Source: Vibrio sagamiensis NBRC 104589
GTDB lineage: Bacteria; Pseudomonadota; Gammaproteobacteria; Enterobacterales; Vibrionaceae
Length of the DNA: 64,000 nucleotides
Direction of reading: 5' to 3'
Assembly: GCF_007990935.1 (NCBI RefSeq)
Contig: NZ_BJXJ01000001.1
Span: 1 to 64,000 of the forward strand
Part shown: one piece after another, positions 1 to 10,361 of the stretch
How positions within the stretch are numbered: the first letter of the stretch is position 1
How the letters are laid out: each line of letters starts with the position of its first letter
Made by a program: the position numbers and the translations under genes
Notes under the pieces: model-generated
Databases searched by the model: none
What the model saw: the letters and a program-made list of their open reading frames with translations, nothing else
Told to the model about the DNA's origin: nothing

Positions 1-8
1 ACTTTTAT

Positions 9-36
9 AAACCTCGCTTAGGCGAGGTTTTTTTAT
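9..36 (+). terminator. Rho-independent terminator of an upstream gene
   Basis: AACCTCGC and GCGAGGTT arms with a short TTAG loop are followed by a run of T residues. The gene it ends lies outside the window on the left. Confidence 0.8.
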
Positions 37-208
37 GGCTTTTATTTCTGTCTTAAGGTCTTCAAATCTCCCTTATCTCCACAAGCCATTCTCTTTGTGT
101 TGTGCATTGCTTCTGTTGTTCACCGAATAGTTAAAACAATAATCTGTGATCTGCCTAGTGAATAAATAATCAATATAAGAGATTTTCTAAAAGCTTTATT
201 CATCAAAA

Positions 209-236
209 TTGACAAATTTTAATCAATCGAGATAAT
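209..236 (+). promoter_or_regulatory. Sigma-70 promoter of the oadGAB operon
   Basis: A perfect -35 TTGACA (209-214) is separated by 16 bases from GATAAT (231-236), which differs from the -10 consensus in one base. It lies about 70 bases upstream of oadG. A Shine-Dalgarno AAGGAAG precedes the oadG ATG. I saw no clear operator in the remaining upstream sequence (37-304). Confidence 0.7.
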
Positions 237-304
237 CGACTGATCGGGATTTGCGCGATTAACGCCCTGTACCGTGTCAGGATGACAACGAAAGGAAGCA
301 ATAG

Positions 305-559
305 ATGAATATAGGAAGTTTACTCGGAGAAGCAGCTACCCTGATGATCACAGGGATGGTTGTTGTATTTATTTTCCTTACCATTCTCGTTTATCTCGTG
401 CGGCTATTGTCTAAATTAGTCCCTAAAGAAAAGCCTGAGCCGATTACGGCAACAACAAAAAACACGAACAGGCCATCGACCTCTTCCAATGTTAGCCCAC
501 AAGTTGTGGCCGCGATCTCAGCAGCGATCCATAAACATCGCACTTCTGTCGTCAAGTAG
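305..559 (+). CDS. oadG: Oxaloacetate decarboxylase gamma subunit
   Basis: Small 84-residue membrane subunit of the Na+-translocating oxaloacetate decarboxylase. One hydrophobic helix covers about residues 10-35 (rich in V, I, F, L), followed by a short polar Thr/Lys/Pro-rich linker and an amphipathic C-terminal stretch that in this family contacts the alpha subunit. It is the first gene of oadG-oadA-oadB, the usual Vibrio order. The sequence itself is weakly conserved, so the call rests mainly on size, topology and its place in front of oadA. In the complex it anchors the alpha subunit to the beta subunit and binds Zn2+ (family knowledge). Confidence 0.9.
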   Translation: MNIGSLLGEAATLMITGMVVVFIFLTILVYLVRLLSKLVPKEKPEPITATTKNTNRPSTSSNVSPQVVAAISAAIHKHRTSVVK

Positions 560-591
560 TTGAAAAGAGAATGAAAAAGGAGTTTAAAAGC

Positions 592-2382
592 ATGTCTAAG
601 CCGTTAGCTATTACTGATGTTGTCCTTCGTGACGCTCATCAATCCCTGTTTGCTACTCGTATGCGTATTGAGGATATGCTGCCGATTGCGTCTGAGTTAG
701 ATAAAGTCGGCTATTGGTCGCTAGAGACTTGGGGAGGAGCGACTTTTGATGCATGTATTCGTTTCCTTGGCGAAGACCCATGGGAGCGTCTGTGTGAGCT
801 AAAAAAAGTCATGCCCAATACGCCGATGCAAATGCTATTAAGAGGGCAAAACTTGCTGGGCTACCGTCATTATGCTGATGACGTAGTCGAGAAATTTGTT
901 GAACGTGCGCATATCAATGGGATGGATATATTTCGTATCTTTGATGCGATGAATGATGTACGTAATTTTCATACTGCGGTGAAAGCGGCCATCGACGTTG
1001 GTGCTCATGCGCAGGGAACTTTGTCTTATACAACCAGCCCTGTTCATAGTACAGATGCTTGGGTGGATTTGGCAAAGCGTCTAGAGGATCTTGGTTGCCA
1101 CTCTTTGTGTATTAAAGATATGTCAGGTTTACTCAAACCTTATGAGGCTGAAGAACTTATTACTCGTATCAAAGCGTCATGTGATGTGCCATTAGCATTG
1201 CACTGTCATGCGACGACAGGGCTCTCGATTGCAACGGCAGTGAAAGCTGCTGAAGCGGGGGTTGATATTCTTGATACGGCGATCTCTTCTATGAGTTGTA
1301 CCTATGGCCACACACCAACAGAAACTGTGGTCGCAATGCTACAAGGTACCGAGCGCGATACTCAACTGAATCTTGCTCAGTTAGAGCCTATTGCTGCGTA
1401 TTTCCGTGAAGTACGTAAGAAATATGCGAAATGGGAAGGTCAGCTAAAAGGGGTTGATTCACGCATCTTGATTGCTCAAGTTCCAGGTGGAATGTTGACA
1501 AATATGGAAGGCCAACTCAAAGAGCAAGGTGCTTCTACACGCCTTGATGAAGTATTAGAAGAGATTCCTCGCGTGCGTGAAGATCTCGGTTTTATTCCAT
1601 TAGTGACTCCAACGTCTCAGATTGTTGGTACTCAAGCGGTGATCAATGTCCTAACGGGAGAACGCTATAAGAGTGTTACCAAAGAAACTGCTGGCATTCT
1701 TAAAGGTGAATACGGCGCTACTCCTGCTTTAGTCAATGCTGAGCTACAAGCGCAAGTACTTGGTGGCCAAGAGGCGATTACCTGCCGCCCTGCAGATTTG
1801 CTTGAAGCAGAAATGGAGACACTGACCCTTGAACTTATGGAAAAAGCCCAGGATGAAGGCATTAAATTAGCCAGTGAACGGATTGATGATGTTCTGACTT
1901 ATGCGTTATTTCCACAAGTGGGTCTGAAATTCCTGAAAAATCGTGGTAACCCTGATGCTTTTGAACCTGCTCCCAGTTTGGAAGCTGTAGAATCCAAAAA
2001 TTCAGATGTTGTTCAAACACAGACGACGCAGGTTGAAACCTACAGCGTACGAGTGGAAGGGCAAGTATACGATGTTGAAGTTGGGCCGAAAGGTCAACTT
2101 ACTTCAGTCACTCCAAGCAATGATGCTGCCTCGGTTAAGCCCATTGCGGCAGAGCCTGTAAACACTCACTCAGAGGAAATACCTGCACCATTGGCTGGTA
2201 ATATTTTTAAGGTTAATGTGCAATTAGGCAGTGAAGTCTCTGAGGGTGACGTATTACTCATTCTTGAAGCGATGAAAATGGAAACTGAAGTAAGGGCAGC
2301 CCGTGGAGGCATTGTGCAGGTGTTAAATGTCAAAGAAGGCGATGCTGTAGCGGTGGGCTCACCATTGTTGAGCTTGTCGTAA
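592..2382 (+). CDS. oadA: Oxaloacetate decarboxylase alpha subunit (biotin carrier)
   Basis: Carboxyltransferase subunit that moves the carboxyl group of oxaloacetate to biotin, giving pyruvate; the beta subunit then decarboxylates carboxybiotin and pumps Na+. The N-terminal TIM barrel starts with the family motif [13 protein letters not shown]. The metal-binding HCHAT motif is visible in the middle. A Pro/Gln/Thr-rich linker leads to a C-terminal biotinyl domain with EAMKMETEV, whose central Lys is the biotin site. An in-frame ATG exists at 571, but AAGGAG at 577-582 sits 9 bases before the ATG at 592 and that start gives the family N-terminus [10 protein letters not shown] therefore chose 592 (596 aa). 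It lies 10 bases from oadB and is cotranscribed with it. Confidence 0.95.
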   Translation: MSKPLAITDVVLRDAHQSLFATRMRIEDMLPIASELDKVGYWSLETWGGATFDACIRFLGEDPWERLCELKKVMPNTPMQMLLRGQNLLGYRHYADDVVEKFVERAHINGMDIFRIFDAMNDVRNFHTAVKAAIDVGAHAQGTLSYTTSPVHSTDAWVDLAKRLEDLGCHSLCIKDMSGLLKPYEAEELITRIKASCDVPLALHCHATTGLSIATAVKAAEAGVDILDTAISSMSCTYGHTPTETVVAMLQGTERDTQLNLAQLEPIAAYFREVRKKYAKWEGQLKGVDSRILIAQVPGGMLTNMEGQLKEQGASTRLDEVLEEIPRVREDLGFIPLVTPTSQIVGTQAVINVLTGERYKSVTKETAGILKGEYGATPALVNAELQAQVLGGQEAITCRPADLLEAEMETLTLELMEKAQDEGIKLASERIDDVLTYALFPQVGLKFLKNRGNPDAFEPAPSLEAVESKNSDVVQTQTTQVETYSVRVEGQVYDVEVGPKGQLTSVTPSNDAASVKPIAAEPVNTHSEEIPAPLAGNIFKVNVQLGSEVSEGDVLLILEAMKMETEVRAARGGIVQVLNVKEGDAVAVGSPLLSLS

Positions 2383-2391
2383 GGAAAGATC

Positions 2392-3522
2392 ATGGATGGA
2401 TTATTGACCTTATGGTCTGAAACAGGGATTGCTAATTTTAAGTTTGGCCAAGTTTGTATGATGTTGGTTGGTTGTATTTTACTTTTTTTAGCCATTTTTA
2501 AGGGGTTTGAACCACTACTTTTACTCCCAATCGGATTTGGTGCAATTTTGGCTAACATTCCCAATGCGGGGTTTACTGAACCAGGAGGTTTGCTGTATTA
2601 CGTTTATTACATTGGGATCGAATCTGGTGTCTTCCCACTACTGATCTTTTTAGGTGTCGGGGCAATGACAGATTTCGGAGCTTTGATTGCTAACCCCAAA
2701 ACATTATGGCTTGGAGCCGCTGCACAATTTGGTATTTTTGCGACCTTATTTGGGGCGATATTACTTAATTATTTACCAGGGATGGAATTTTCCATGGCCG
2801 ATGCTTCATCGATTGCAATCATCGGTGGTGCAGATGGGCCTACGGCTATCTTTTTAGCCAGTAAACTCTCTCCTGATCTACTTGGCGCGGTAGCAGTAGC
2901 GGCATACAGCTATATGGCTCTGGTGCCGATTATTCAGCCACCCATCATGAAGGCACTTACAACACCGCAAGAACGACAGATCAAAATGGCACAGTTGCGT
3001 CATGTTGGTAAATGGGAAAAAGTTATTTTTCCATTAGTGGTGCTTTTGATGACGATTTTATTCCTCCCGGCTGCGACTCCTTTAGTTGGGATGTTCTGTT
3101 TGGGCAACCTAATGCGTGAAGCGGGTGTTGTTGATCGCTTATCCAAAACTGCCCAAAATGAACTCATTAATATTGTGACGATTTTCCTAGGTTTAGGTGT
3201 GGGGTCTAAATTACAAGCCGAGCAGTTTTTGAATGTAGAAACGCTGGGTATATTGGGTTTAGGGGCCGTTGCTTTTAGTATTGGTACTGGGGCTGGGGTG
3301 TTAATGGCTAAATTATTGAATAAGTTTTCTAAAGAGGACATTAATCCGCTTATCGGTGCCGCAGGAGTGTCTGCCGTTCCAATGGCAGCACGAGTGGTGA
3401 ATAAAGTTGGCTTAGAAGCGAACCCACAAAACTTCTTGTTGATGCATGCCATGGGACCTAATGTCGCTGGTGTTTTAGGTTCGGCGGTAGCTGCAGGTAT
3501 TTTACTTGCTTTAGTTGGCTAA
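2392..3522 (+). CDS. oadB: Oxaloacetate decarboxylase beta subunit (Na+ pump)
   Basis: Polytopic inner-membrane subunit (376 aa) that decarboxylates carboxybiotin and couples this to Na+ export. The diagnostic motif [15 protein letters not shown] is present; its Asp (about residue 148) is a known Na+-coordinating and proton-donor position in the family. There are about nine hydrophobic segments, and the C-terminal [14 protein letters not shown] repeat region is typical. AAGGA precedes the ATG. It is the third gene of the operon. In vibrios the pump supports Na+-motive force when oxaloacetate or citrate is metabolised. No citrate lyase genes lie in this window. Confidence 0.95.
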   Translation: MDGLLTLWSETGIANFKFGQVCMMLVGCILLFLAIFKGFEPLLLLPIGFGAILANIPNAGFTEPGGLLYYVYYIGIESGVFPLLIFLGVGAMTDFGALIANPKTLWLGAAAQFGIFATLFGAILLNYLPGMEFSMADASSIAIIGGADGPTAIFLASKLSPDLLGAVAVAAYSYMALVPIIQPPIMKALTTPQERQIKMAQLRHVGKWEKVIFPLVVLLMTILFLPAATPLVGMFCLGNLMREAGVVDRLSKTAQNELINIVTIFLGLGVGSKLQAEQFLNVETLGILGLGAVAFSIGTGAGVLMAKLLNKFSKEDINPLIGAAGVSAVPMAARVVNKVGLEANPQNFLLMHAMGPNVAGVLGSAVAAGILLALVG

Positions 3523-3626
3523 TGGATGAAAATGCGCTTTCTTAGGTTTACAACTTTATTCTCTATGGTTCGTCTTAAACGCTGAAGAGCTACTTAACCT
3601 TTGTAAAAAAAATGGTTTATAGTCAC

Positions 3627-3653
3627 TGGGATGCATTTGCATCCCATTTTCTT
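3627..3653 (+). terminator. Probable terminator of oadGAB
   Basis: An 8-bp stem TGGGATGC / GCATCCCA with loop ATTT is followed by TTTTCTTATTT. It ends only about 20 bases before the next start codon, so it could also affect the leader of the following gene. Confidence 0.6.
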
Positions 3654-3668
3654 ATTTGGGGATAAACT

Positions 3669-4619
3669 ATGGAACACAAACGGATTGTAATAACAGATTT
3701 TGGCAGTGTAGATGTCATGGCATTACAAGTGTCCTCTACAAGTTTGCCGAAGGAAGGGGAGGTGTTGATTAAAGTTTCATTTGCTAGCGTGAATCCAATT
3801 GATGTTAAAACAAGAGCTGGGCTTGGTTGGGCAGCAGCACACAATAAAGATCATTTACCTTGGGTGCCTGGCTATGATCTCTCTGGCCAAGTTGTTTCCT
3901 GTGGAGCCAATACCTCATACTTTAAAGTAGGGGATAAGGTAGCTGGCTGTATTGGTTTCCCTTTTCGAGGTGGTAGCTATAGCCAATGTGTTTGTGTACC
4001 AGAGGCGGAAGTGATTCAAGTCCCCTCTTCGATAAGTTTAGAATCTGCAGCTGCTTTACCACTGGCTGGCCTAACGGCATTGCAAGCATTACAAAAAGCC
4101 AATTTAATCGCAGGAGATCGAGTATTAATTCTTGGCGGTGCAGGGGGTGTTGGGCATTTTGCAATTCAAATTGCTGTTGCTCATCAGGCCGAAGTCTTTG
4201 CAACGTGTCGTGCTAATAATATTGATTTCATAAACAGTCTAGGAGCCAGTGCTCTGAACTATCAATCTTCATCAGTGTCAGAATGTGTTGGAAACATTGA
4301 TGTACTGATTGATCTTGTTGGTGGTGACACCGCGCTCGCAGCTTTGCCATGTTTAGCTCCTAATGCCAGAGTGATTACCTTACCAACGCTTTCTGCGGAA
4401 TTCGTGTGCGAGCATGCTAAAAAATTGGGTTTTACTGCCCACGGTATGTTGTTCGAGCCTGAACGGAAGCAGTTGCAACAGTTGCTCGATATGCTACAGC
4501 GAGGAGAGATGAAAACAGAAATACAACAAATCTATTCGATGTACGATGTGAGTTACGCTCATAAACAGGTTGAATCTGGTCGAACGAGGGGCAAAGTGTT
4601 GTTGGATATGGAATGCTAG
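3669..4619 (+). CDS. NADP-dependent quinone-oxidoreductase-like protein (MDR family)
   Basis: A 316-residue medium-chain dehydrogenase/reductase. The N-terminal GroES-like fold includes VNPIDVKTRAG and PGYDLSGQV. A Rossmann domain carries the nucleotide motif GGAGGVGHFAIQIA at about residues 156-169. The GHE motif with zinc-ligand Cys/His of the alcohol dehydrogenases is not visible, so it belongs with the zinc-free quinone oxidoreductase branch and probably reduces a quinone or enone with NADPH; the substrate cannot be read from sequence. The Shine-Dalgarno is GGGG just upstream of the ATG. Its last 7 bases overlap yqaA, which suggests translational coupling. Confidence 0.85.
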   Translation: MEHKRIVITDFGSVDVMALQVSSTSLPKEGEVLIKVSFASVNPIDVKTRAGLGWAAAHNKDHLPWVPGYDLSGQVVSCGANTSYFKVGDKVAGCIGFPFRGGSYSQCVCVPEAEVIQVPSSISLESAAALPLAGLTALQALQKANLIAGDRVLILGGAGGVGHFAIQIAVAHQAEVFATCRANNIDFINSLGASALNYQSSSVSECVGNIDVLIDLVGGDTALAALPCLAPNARVITLPTLSAEFVCEHAKKLGFTAHGMLFEPERKQLQQLLDMLQRGEMKTEIQQIYSMYDVSYAHKQVESGRTRGKVLLDMEC

Positions 4620-5074
4620 AGTCGTTTTATTCATTTTTAGAACCCATTACCTCTTGGTTTTCTGACTCAGCATTATGGGTTCTCTTTTTTACGGGCTTTT
4701 TGAGTGCCACTCTATTGCCCGGGGGATCAGAAGCTGGGCTTATTGCCACGCTTTCCCTTAATCAATACTCAGTTATCTCTATCATCACAGTTGCGACTGT
4801 GGGTAATACACTAGGTGGAATGACTAACTTTTGGTTAGGGTTATGGATTCCAAATAAGTCTCAGCAAGAGAAACACGGCTATACGGCACTCAACTGGCTT
4901 GCTAAGTATGGTTATTGGGGCTTGCTCTTTAGTTGGCTGCCCATTATTGGTGATCCATTATGTCTGGCGGCAGGGTGGCTAAGGATGAAGTTCCTACCGT
5001 GCTTACTCTTGATTTTTTTAGGTAAAGCAGCAAGGTATAGTTTATTGACTGCTATTTATCTCGGTTTATTTTAA
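4613..5074 (+). CDS. yqaA: YqaA family inner-membrane protein (DedA-like)
   Basis: A small 153-residue membrane protein of the VTT/SNARE-associated (DedA-like) family. The N-terminal pattern SALWVLFFTGFLSATLLPGGSE matches YqaA, and GNTLGGMTNFWLGLW and a Gly/Pro-rich FSWLPIIGDPLCLAAGWLRM re-entrant-type segment follow. Four or five hydrophobic stretches can be seen. The relatives are thought to be lipid or small-molecule carriers, but YqaA itself has no proven role. The start overlaps the stop of the preceding oxidoreductase gene by 7 bases, and the next gene follows after 10 bases, so the three probably form one transcript. Confidence 0.85.
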   Translation: MLESFYSFLEPITSWFSDSALWVLFFTGFLSATLLPGGSEAGLIATLSLNQYSVISIITVATVGNTLGGMTNFWLGLWIPNKSQQEKHGYTALNWLAKYGYWGLLFSWLPIIGDPLCLAAGWLRMKFLPCLLLIFLGKAARYSLLTAIYLGLF

Positions 5075-5084
5075 GGAAAAACAC

Positions 5085-7925
5085 ATGAGAATGTTTTGGC
5101 TAAGTACGTGCTCATTGATGGTGATTACAGGCTGCTCTTCCATAGCGCCAGTGCCACTACCTAAGGGTGTTAAGTTTATTGAGGCTTCACAAGCTGAAGA
5201 GGGAAAAGTCAAAATCCCTTACCAAAAATATCAACTTGATAATGGTCTAACGGTGATCTTGGCTCCTGAAGATTCCGATCCTCTGGTGCACGTTGATATG
5301 ACATATCATGTTGGCTCTGCTCGAGAAGAAATCGGAAAATCTGGCTTTGCGCACTTTTTTGAGCATATGATGTTTCAAGGTTCTGAACATGTTGGCGATC
5401 AAGAGCATTTTAAAATCATTACCGAGGCGGGTGGTACTCTAAATGGAACCACAAACAAAGATAGAACGAATTACTTTGAAACCGTGCCTGCTAATCAGCT
5501 TGAGAAAGTCCTTTGGTTAGAATCTGATCGTATGGGCTTTTTGTTGGATGCTGTTTCACAAAAGAAATTCGAAATTCAACGTTCGACGGTTAAAAATGAG
5601 CGAGCACAACGTTACGACAATCGACCTTATGGCTTGATCAGTGAACGCATGGGAGAGGCGCTTTATCCAGAGGGGCATCCATATTCTTGGCAAACTATTG
5701 GTTATGTAGAAGACCTCGATCGAGTCGATGTAAATGATCTCAAGGCATTTTTCCTACGTTGGTACGGGCCTAATAATGCAGTTTTGACCATCGGCGGTGA
5801 CATCAATGTAGAACAGACGCTCAAATGGGTGAATCAATACTTTGGCTCAATACCTCGAGGCCCTGAAGTGGAAAATGCACCGAAGCAACCTGCGACACTG
5901 GCAGAGAGCAAGTTCATCACACTCGAAGACCGAATTAAGCAGCCAATGGTAATGATTGCTTGGCCAACCACTTATGATGGTGAAGCAAGCCAAGCGTCTT
6001 TAGATACCCTAGCCAGTGTGTTAGGTGATGGCACCAACAGTGTGCTCTACCAAGATTTGGTGAAAACACAGCAAGCAGTACAAGCAAGCGCTTATCATGA
6101 ATGCTCAGAGCTATCATGTAACTTTTATGTTTACGCAATGGGTGACTCTGGCGATAAAGGTGACTTAGCGAAACTCTATGAGCAACTGATGAATTCATTG
6201 GAAAAATTCGCCCAACAAGGTGTGACGCAAGAGCGACTTGCCCAGCTCAAAGGCCAAGCAGAAGCTGGGGCTATCTTCGCTTTGGAGAGCGTGCAAGGTA
6301 AAGTAACGCAACTGGCGTCTAACCAAACTTTTTTTGGTCAGCCGGACTTACTAGAGAAGCAACTGCAACAGATCCGTGCCGTGACACCACGATCAGTAGA
6401 GAAAGCCTACCGTGAGTTTATTGAAGGGAAAAACAAAATTACGTTAAGTGTGGTGCCAAGAGGAAAAACAGAACTTGCAGTCAAACCTGCGACTTTTGTT
6501 ACTCCAGAACGCACTTTACCTGAATATAAAAAAGTCACCGATGATACGTTGGCTTATCGTCGGGCCGTGGATAATTTTGATCGCTCGGTACAGCCTCCAG
6601 TAGGGGCGCCAGTAGAAGCAAATATCCCTGATCTATACGATATTCATTTCAAAAATGGCTCTGAGCTGCTGGGCACCATCAGTAGAGAAACGCCAACGGT
6701 CATGATGCAATTTAGTTTGCCTGCAGGGACTCGCTTTGTATCTAAGGGGCAAGAGGGATTAGCTCAATTAACCGCAGCCATGATACAAGAAGGGACCACT
6801 AAGCACAGCGTAGAGTCAATTCAAGCAGAGTTGGATAAACTGGGGAGCGTGATATCAATTGATGCTTCAAACTATACAACCAACATTAGTGTTTCTGCAC
6901 TTGAGAAAAACCTAGCACCAACATTGAAGATTGTTGAAGAAATGCTTTTGTTCCCAGCGTTTAAGCCGCAGGACTTTGAACGAGTGAAAAACCAAGCTTT
7001 GGAGTCACTCATTTATGAACATCAAAGGCCAAACTGGATGGCGACGCAGGCAACTCGCCAAGTTTTGTTTGGTGAATCTGAGTTTGCTAGACCTAAAGAT
7101 GGCACAAAAGAAAGTTTAAAGGCGCTGACTTTAAAGGATGTAAAACAATTCTATGCACAACATTACACACCGCAGAGCGCACAAATTGTGGTTGTTGGAG
7201 ATATCGACAAAGCGAATGTAGAACAGCAGTTATCTTTCTGGAACAATTGGAAAGGAGCAGTGGCTCCTCAATACCCTGAATATCACTCTATGCCTTTGGG
7301 CTCGCAAAAGATTCACTTGGTTGATAAGCCTGGAGCACCACAAAGTGTCGTGATGATGGTTCGTAAAGGTATGCCATACGATGCAACGGGTGATTTTTAC
7401 CTCAGTCAACTGGCCAACTTTAACTTATCTGGCAACTTTAATAGCCGCATCAATCAAAATCTACGTGAAGATAAGGGCTACACTTACGGTGCTTATGGTT
7501 ACTTCTCTGGTAATAAAGAAATGGGATCCGTAGTCTTTACTGCTCAAGTGCGTGCTGATTCAACCGTGGCCTCAATTACTGAAATGGAGAAAGAGCTGAG
7601 TAATTATGCTCGCCATGGTATGACGAATGAGGAGTTGGCGTTTATGCGCCAAGCTGTTGGTCAGAAAGATGCCCTAAAATACGAGACTCCGACACAAAAA
7701 GGGGCGTTAATTCGTGATATATTGAAATATGACCTTGACCATGATTACTTACAACAACGTAATAAATTGGTTGAAAGTGTAGATAAGCAGATCTTAAATG
7801 ATTTAGCCCAACAGTGGTTTAATCCAAAGGATTATCAAATTGTGGTAGTCGGTGATGCTAAGACTCTACGCCCTCAGTTCGAAAAGCTAGGAAAAGACGT
7901 AGAAATGCTTGAAATCATTCGATAG
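5085..7925 (+). CDS. M16 family zinc metallopeptidase, predicted lipoprotein
   Basis: A 946-residue two-domain peptidase of the pitrilysin/insulinase (M16) family. The N-terminus has a short hydrophobic stretch ending in VITGC, a lipobox with Cys17, so the protein is likely anchored to a periplasm-facing membrane. The inverted zinc motif HFFEH is at residues 90-94, and the downstream VKNERAQR supplies the usual third Glu ligand. A second, catalytically inactive M16 half starts near residue 510 (DIHFKNGSELLGTI), with the substrate-binding Arg/Tyr region DKGYTYGAYGYFSG near residue 800. It probably degrades peptides or misfolded proteins in the envelope; the substrate is unknown. It follows yqaA closely. 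Confidence 0.88.
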   Translation: MRMFWLSTCSLMVITGCSSIAPVPLPKGVKFIEASQAEEGKVKIPYQKYQLDNGLTVILAPEDSDPLVHVDMTYHVGSAREEIGKSGFAHFFEHMMFQGSEHVGDQEHFKIITEAGGTLNGTTNKDRTNYFETVPANQLEKVLWLESDRMGFLLDAVSQKKFEIQRSTVKNERAQRYDNRPYGLISERMGEALYPEGHPYSWQTIGYVEDLDRVDVNDLKAFFLRWYGPNNAVLTIGGDINVEQTLKWVNQYFGSIPRGPEVENAPKQPATLAESKFITLEDRIKQPMVMIAWPTTYDGEASQASLDTLASVLGDGTNSVLYQDLVKTQQAVQASAYHECSELSCNFYVYAMGDSGDKGDLAKLYEQLMNSLEKFAQQGVTQERLAQLKGQAEAGAIFALESVQGKVTQLASNQTFFGQPDLLEKQLQQIRAVTPRSVEKAYREFIEGKNKITLSVVPRGKTELAVKPATFVTPERTLPEYKKVTDDTLAYRRAVDNFDRSVQPPVGAPVEANIPDLYDIHFKNGSELLGTISRETPTVMMQFSLPAGTRFVSKGQEGLAQLTAAMIQEGTTKHSVESIQAELDKLGSVISIDASNYTTNISVSALEKNLAPTLKIVEEMLLFPAFKPQDFERVKNQALESLIYEHQRPNWMATQATRQVLFGESEFARPKDGTKESLKALTLKDVKQFYAQHYTPQSAQIVVVGDIDKANVEQQLSFWNNWKGAVAPQYPEYHSMPLGSQKIHLVDKPGAPQSVVMMVRKGMPYDATGDFYLSQLANFNLSGNFNSRINQNLREDKGYTYGAYGYFSGNKEMGSVVFTAQVRADSTVASITEMEKELSNYARHGMTNEELAFMRQAVGQKDALKYETPTQKGALIRDILKYDLDHDYLQQRNKLVESVDKQILNDLAQQWFNPKDYQIVVVGDAKTLRPQFEKLGKDVEMLEIIR

Positions 7926-7936
7926 AGCACACATGT

Positions 7937-7966
7937 AATAGCGGAGGAACTACCCTCCGCTATTCG
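7937..7966 (+). terminator. Terminator-like hairpin after the M16 peptidase gene
   Basis: An 11-bp perfect stem, AATAGCGGAGG / CCTCCGCTATT, with a 6-base loop follows the stop codon. The T-run behind it is weak (CGTTTC), so termination may be incomplete. Confidence 0.6.
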
Positions 7967-8031
7967 TTTCTAGTGACGCTGAATATCTATACAGAAAGAG
8001 CGACCTGATTCGTTGATAAATAACTTAGCTT

Positions 8032-8051
8032 CACTTGCTTTAATGCAAGTG
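8032..8051 (+). promoter_or_regulatory. Hairpin in the gshA leader
   Basis: CACTTGC (8032-8038) and GCAAGTG (8045-8051) form a 7-bp stem with a 6-base loop. It ends about 30 bases before the TTG start of gshA. A role in message stability or translation is possible but unproven. Confidence 0.35.
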
Positions 8052-8080
8052 CCTTGCTCTCAATAGAAGTGAATCTGATT

Positions 8081-9646
8081 TTGACTGAATTTGCTGCGCG
8101 ACTAAAGCAAGTTGCATTACACCCTGAAGTATTTAAGCAGTTTGGACGCGGCGTAGAGCGTGAAACCTTACGTTACCGCCAAGATGGTTATATCGCGACA
8201 ACTCCTCATCCGAAAGGTCTAGGTTCGGCGTTTACCAACCAATGGGTTACAACCGACTTTTCAGAATCGTTATTAGAGTTCATTACTCCAGTTTCCCATC
8301 AAATACCAGAGTTAATGGGTCAACTTAAAGATATTCACCATTTTGCCCAGGTTCAAATGGGTGAAGAGCGCATGTGGCCTTTATCAATGCCATGTTATGT
8401 TGGGCATCAAGACGACATTCAATTGGCTCAGTATGGTTCATCTAATACAGGAAAAATGAAAACGCTCTACCGTGAAGGGCTTAAACGCCGTTATGGAAGC
8501 TTGATGCAGATTATCTCAGGTGTTCACTTCAACTTTTCGTTTCCTGAGTCCTTCTGGGATGCGCTGTATGGCGAACAAAATGAGTCAGAACGCCAAACGA
8601 CAAAATCAGAGGCTTATTTTGCTTTAATTCGTAATTACTATCGTTTTGGTTGGATGATCCCCTATTTCTTTGGCGCTTCACCCGCATTGTGTGGCTCTTT
8701 TATTCGCGGGCGTGAAACGGATCTGCCTTTTGAGAAAATAGGTGGTACTTTATTTTTGCCTAAAGCGACGTCATTACGCCTCAGTGATCTCGGATATACT
8801 AATAGTGCTCAAAGTGTGCTGAAGATTGGCTTCAACAGTTTAGAGCAATACCTTGACGGTGTTAATGATGCTATCCGTCGTCCTTCAGAAGAGTTTGCCC
8901 AGATTGGTGTGAAAGTCGATAAAAAGTACCGTCAGCTTAATTCTAATATCCTGCAAATCGAGAACGAGCTGTATGCGCCTATTCGTCCTAAACGCGTGAC
9001 GAAAAATGGAGAAAAACCATCAGAAGCTTTAAAACGCGGAGGGGTGGAATACATCGAAGTGCGCTCATTAGATGTTAATCCATTTAGCTCTGTTGGCTTG
9101 ACAGAAGATCAAATTCGCTTTTTAGATTTATTCCTAACTTGGTCGGTGCTCTCTGATTCGGAACCAATGGATAATTGTGAACTTGAGTGCTGGCGTGATA
9201 ATTGGAATAAAGTCATTGTCTCAGGGAGAGAGAAAGGCTTACTTCTGACTATTGGTTGTCATGGCGAACAATTATCCCTTCAGAAATGGGCTCATCAAGT
9301 TTTTGTTGATTTGCGAGCGATCGCAGTTGAAATGGATAAATCTGTGGGAGGCAATGCTTACCAGATGACGTGTGACAAGCTAGAGTCGTGGATAGATGAG
9401 CCGGAGTTAACCGTATCTGGTCAGCTGTTGGAGCAAACCAAATCTCATGGTGGACTGGGCAAATTGGGTTGTGCTTTAGGTCGACAGTACCGAGAGGAAA
9501 ACTTAGCCCATAATTATCAACAATATACACAAGAGATGATGGAAGCCGAAGCAACGCAGTCGGTAGAAAAACAAATCTTGGTAGAGCAAAGTGATACATT
9601 GTCATTTGATGAGTTTTTGGCAGACTATTTTGCTTATCTTAAATAA
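8081..9646 (+). CDS. gshA: Glutamate-cysteine ligase
   Basis: Catalyses the first step of glutathione synthesis, joining glutamate and cysteine with ATP. The protein closely follows the enterobacterial class I family: [11 protein letters not shown] near the N-terminus, [49 protein letters not shown] and [11 protein letters not shown]. The reading frame opens at a TTG (8054), but the family begins at TEFAARL, which corresponds to the TTG at 8081 and gives 521 residues, close to the usual 518-522. A weak AGAAG lies about 11 bases upstream. No ATG is available in the right place, so a TTG start is likely. It is followed after 24 bases by the lipoprotein gene. Confidence 0.93.
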   Translation: MTEFAARLKQVALHPEVFKQFGRGVERETLRYRQDGYIATTPHPKGLGSAFTNQWVTTDFSESLLEFITPVSHQIPELMGQLKDIHHFAQVQMGEERMWPLSMPCYVGHQDDIQLAQYGSSNTGKMKTLYREGLKRRYGSLMQIISGVHFNFSFPESFWDALYGEQNESERQTTKSEAYFALIRNYYRFGWMIPYFFGASPALCGSFIRGRETDLPFEKIGGTLFLPKATSLRLSDLGYTNSAQSVLKIGFNSLEQYLDGVNDAIRRPSEEFAQIGVKVDKKYRQLNSNILQIENELYAPIRPKRVTKNGEKPSEALKRGGVEYIEVRSLDVNPFSSVGLTEDQIRFLDLFLTWSVLSDSEPMDNCELECWRDNWNKVIVSGREKGLLLTIGCHGEQLSLQKWAHQVFVDLRAIAVEMDKSVGGNAYQMTCDKLESWIDEPELTVSGQLLEQTKSHGGLGKLGCALGRQYREENLAHNYQQYTQEMMEAEATQSVEKQILVEQSDTLSFDEFLADYFAYLK

Positions 9647-9670
9647 ATTAATCATTTATTGAGGCATTGT

Positions 9671-10276
9671 GTGAGTTTTAAAGTATTCTTCCAGTCAATG
9701 ATTTGGTGTATATTATTGACAGGTTGTGCAACAGCACCGCCAAAGCAACAAGATAACATTTGCGAGATATTCCGAGAAAAGTCCGATTGGTACGATGATG
9801 CCAAGGACATGGAGGAAGAATGGGGTACGCCGATTCACGTAGCAATGGCGATAATAAAGCAAGAAAGTAGCTTTCGTCATAATGCTCGTCCACCCAAAGA
9901 CTACTTACTCGGGTTTATTCCTTGGGGTAGGGTTAGCAGCGCTTATGGTTATGCTCAGGCTCAAGATCCGGCTTGGGAAGATTTCCAAAAGGCAACAAGT
10001 CAAGGTGGATCGCGCACGCAGTTTGATGACTCAATGATGTTTGTTGGTTGGTATACGCATGAAACACGTCGACAGCTAGGGATTTCTTTGTGGGACCCCT
10101 ATAATCAATATTTGGCTTACCACGAAGGGAGAGGTGGCTATAAGCGTGGGACATATAAAGCGAAACCAAGTTTATTAAAAGTTGCAAGGCGGGTTGAGAA
10201 GACAGCAAAAAATTATGGCTGGCAGCTGAAGCAATGTCGTCAGGAACTGGAGGACAACAGCGGCTGGTTTTTTTAA
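9671..10276 (+). CDS. SLT-domain (lytic transglycosylase-like) lipoprotein
   Basis: A predicted outer-membrane or periplasmic lipoprotein of 201 residues. The start is placed at GTG 9671 because GAGG (9661-9664) lies 6 bases upstream; the frame opens at a less likely TTG (9659). The signal sequence ends in LLTGC, with lipid-carrying Cys19. The core IHVAMAIIKQESSF resembles the SLT motif, with Glu65 as the likely catalytic acid, followed by GYAQAQDPAW and YLAYHEGRGGY, which correspond to the GLMQ and AYNAG regions of the lysozyme-like fold. It probably cleaves peptidoglycan. Its place between gshA and luxS is usual in vibrios, but no functional link is evident. Confidence 0.85.
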   Translation: MSFKVFFQSMIWCILLTGCATAPPKQQDNICEIFREKSDWYDDAKDMEEEWGTPIHVAMAIIKQESSFRHNARPPKDYLLGFIPWGRVSSAYGYAQAQDPAWEDFQKATSQGGSRTQFDDSMMFVGWYTHETRRQLGISLWDPYNQYLAYHEGRGGYKRGTYKAKPSLLKVARRVEKTAKNYGWQLKQCRQELEDNSGWFF

Positions 10277-10361
10277 CCTTCTAGCTTGAGGGTTGAACAG
10301 CAATCAATCCTACTCGCAATACTTCAGGTGTTGCATAGGTCGTTACAATAGGAAATACGTA

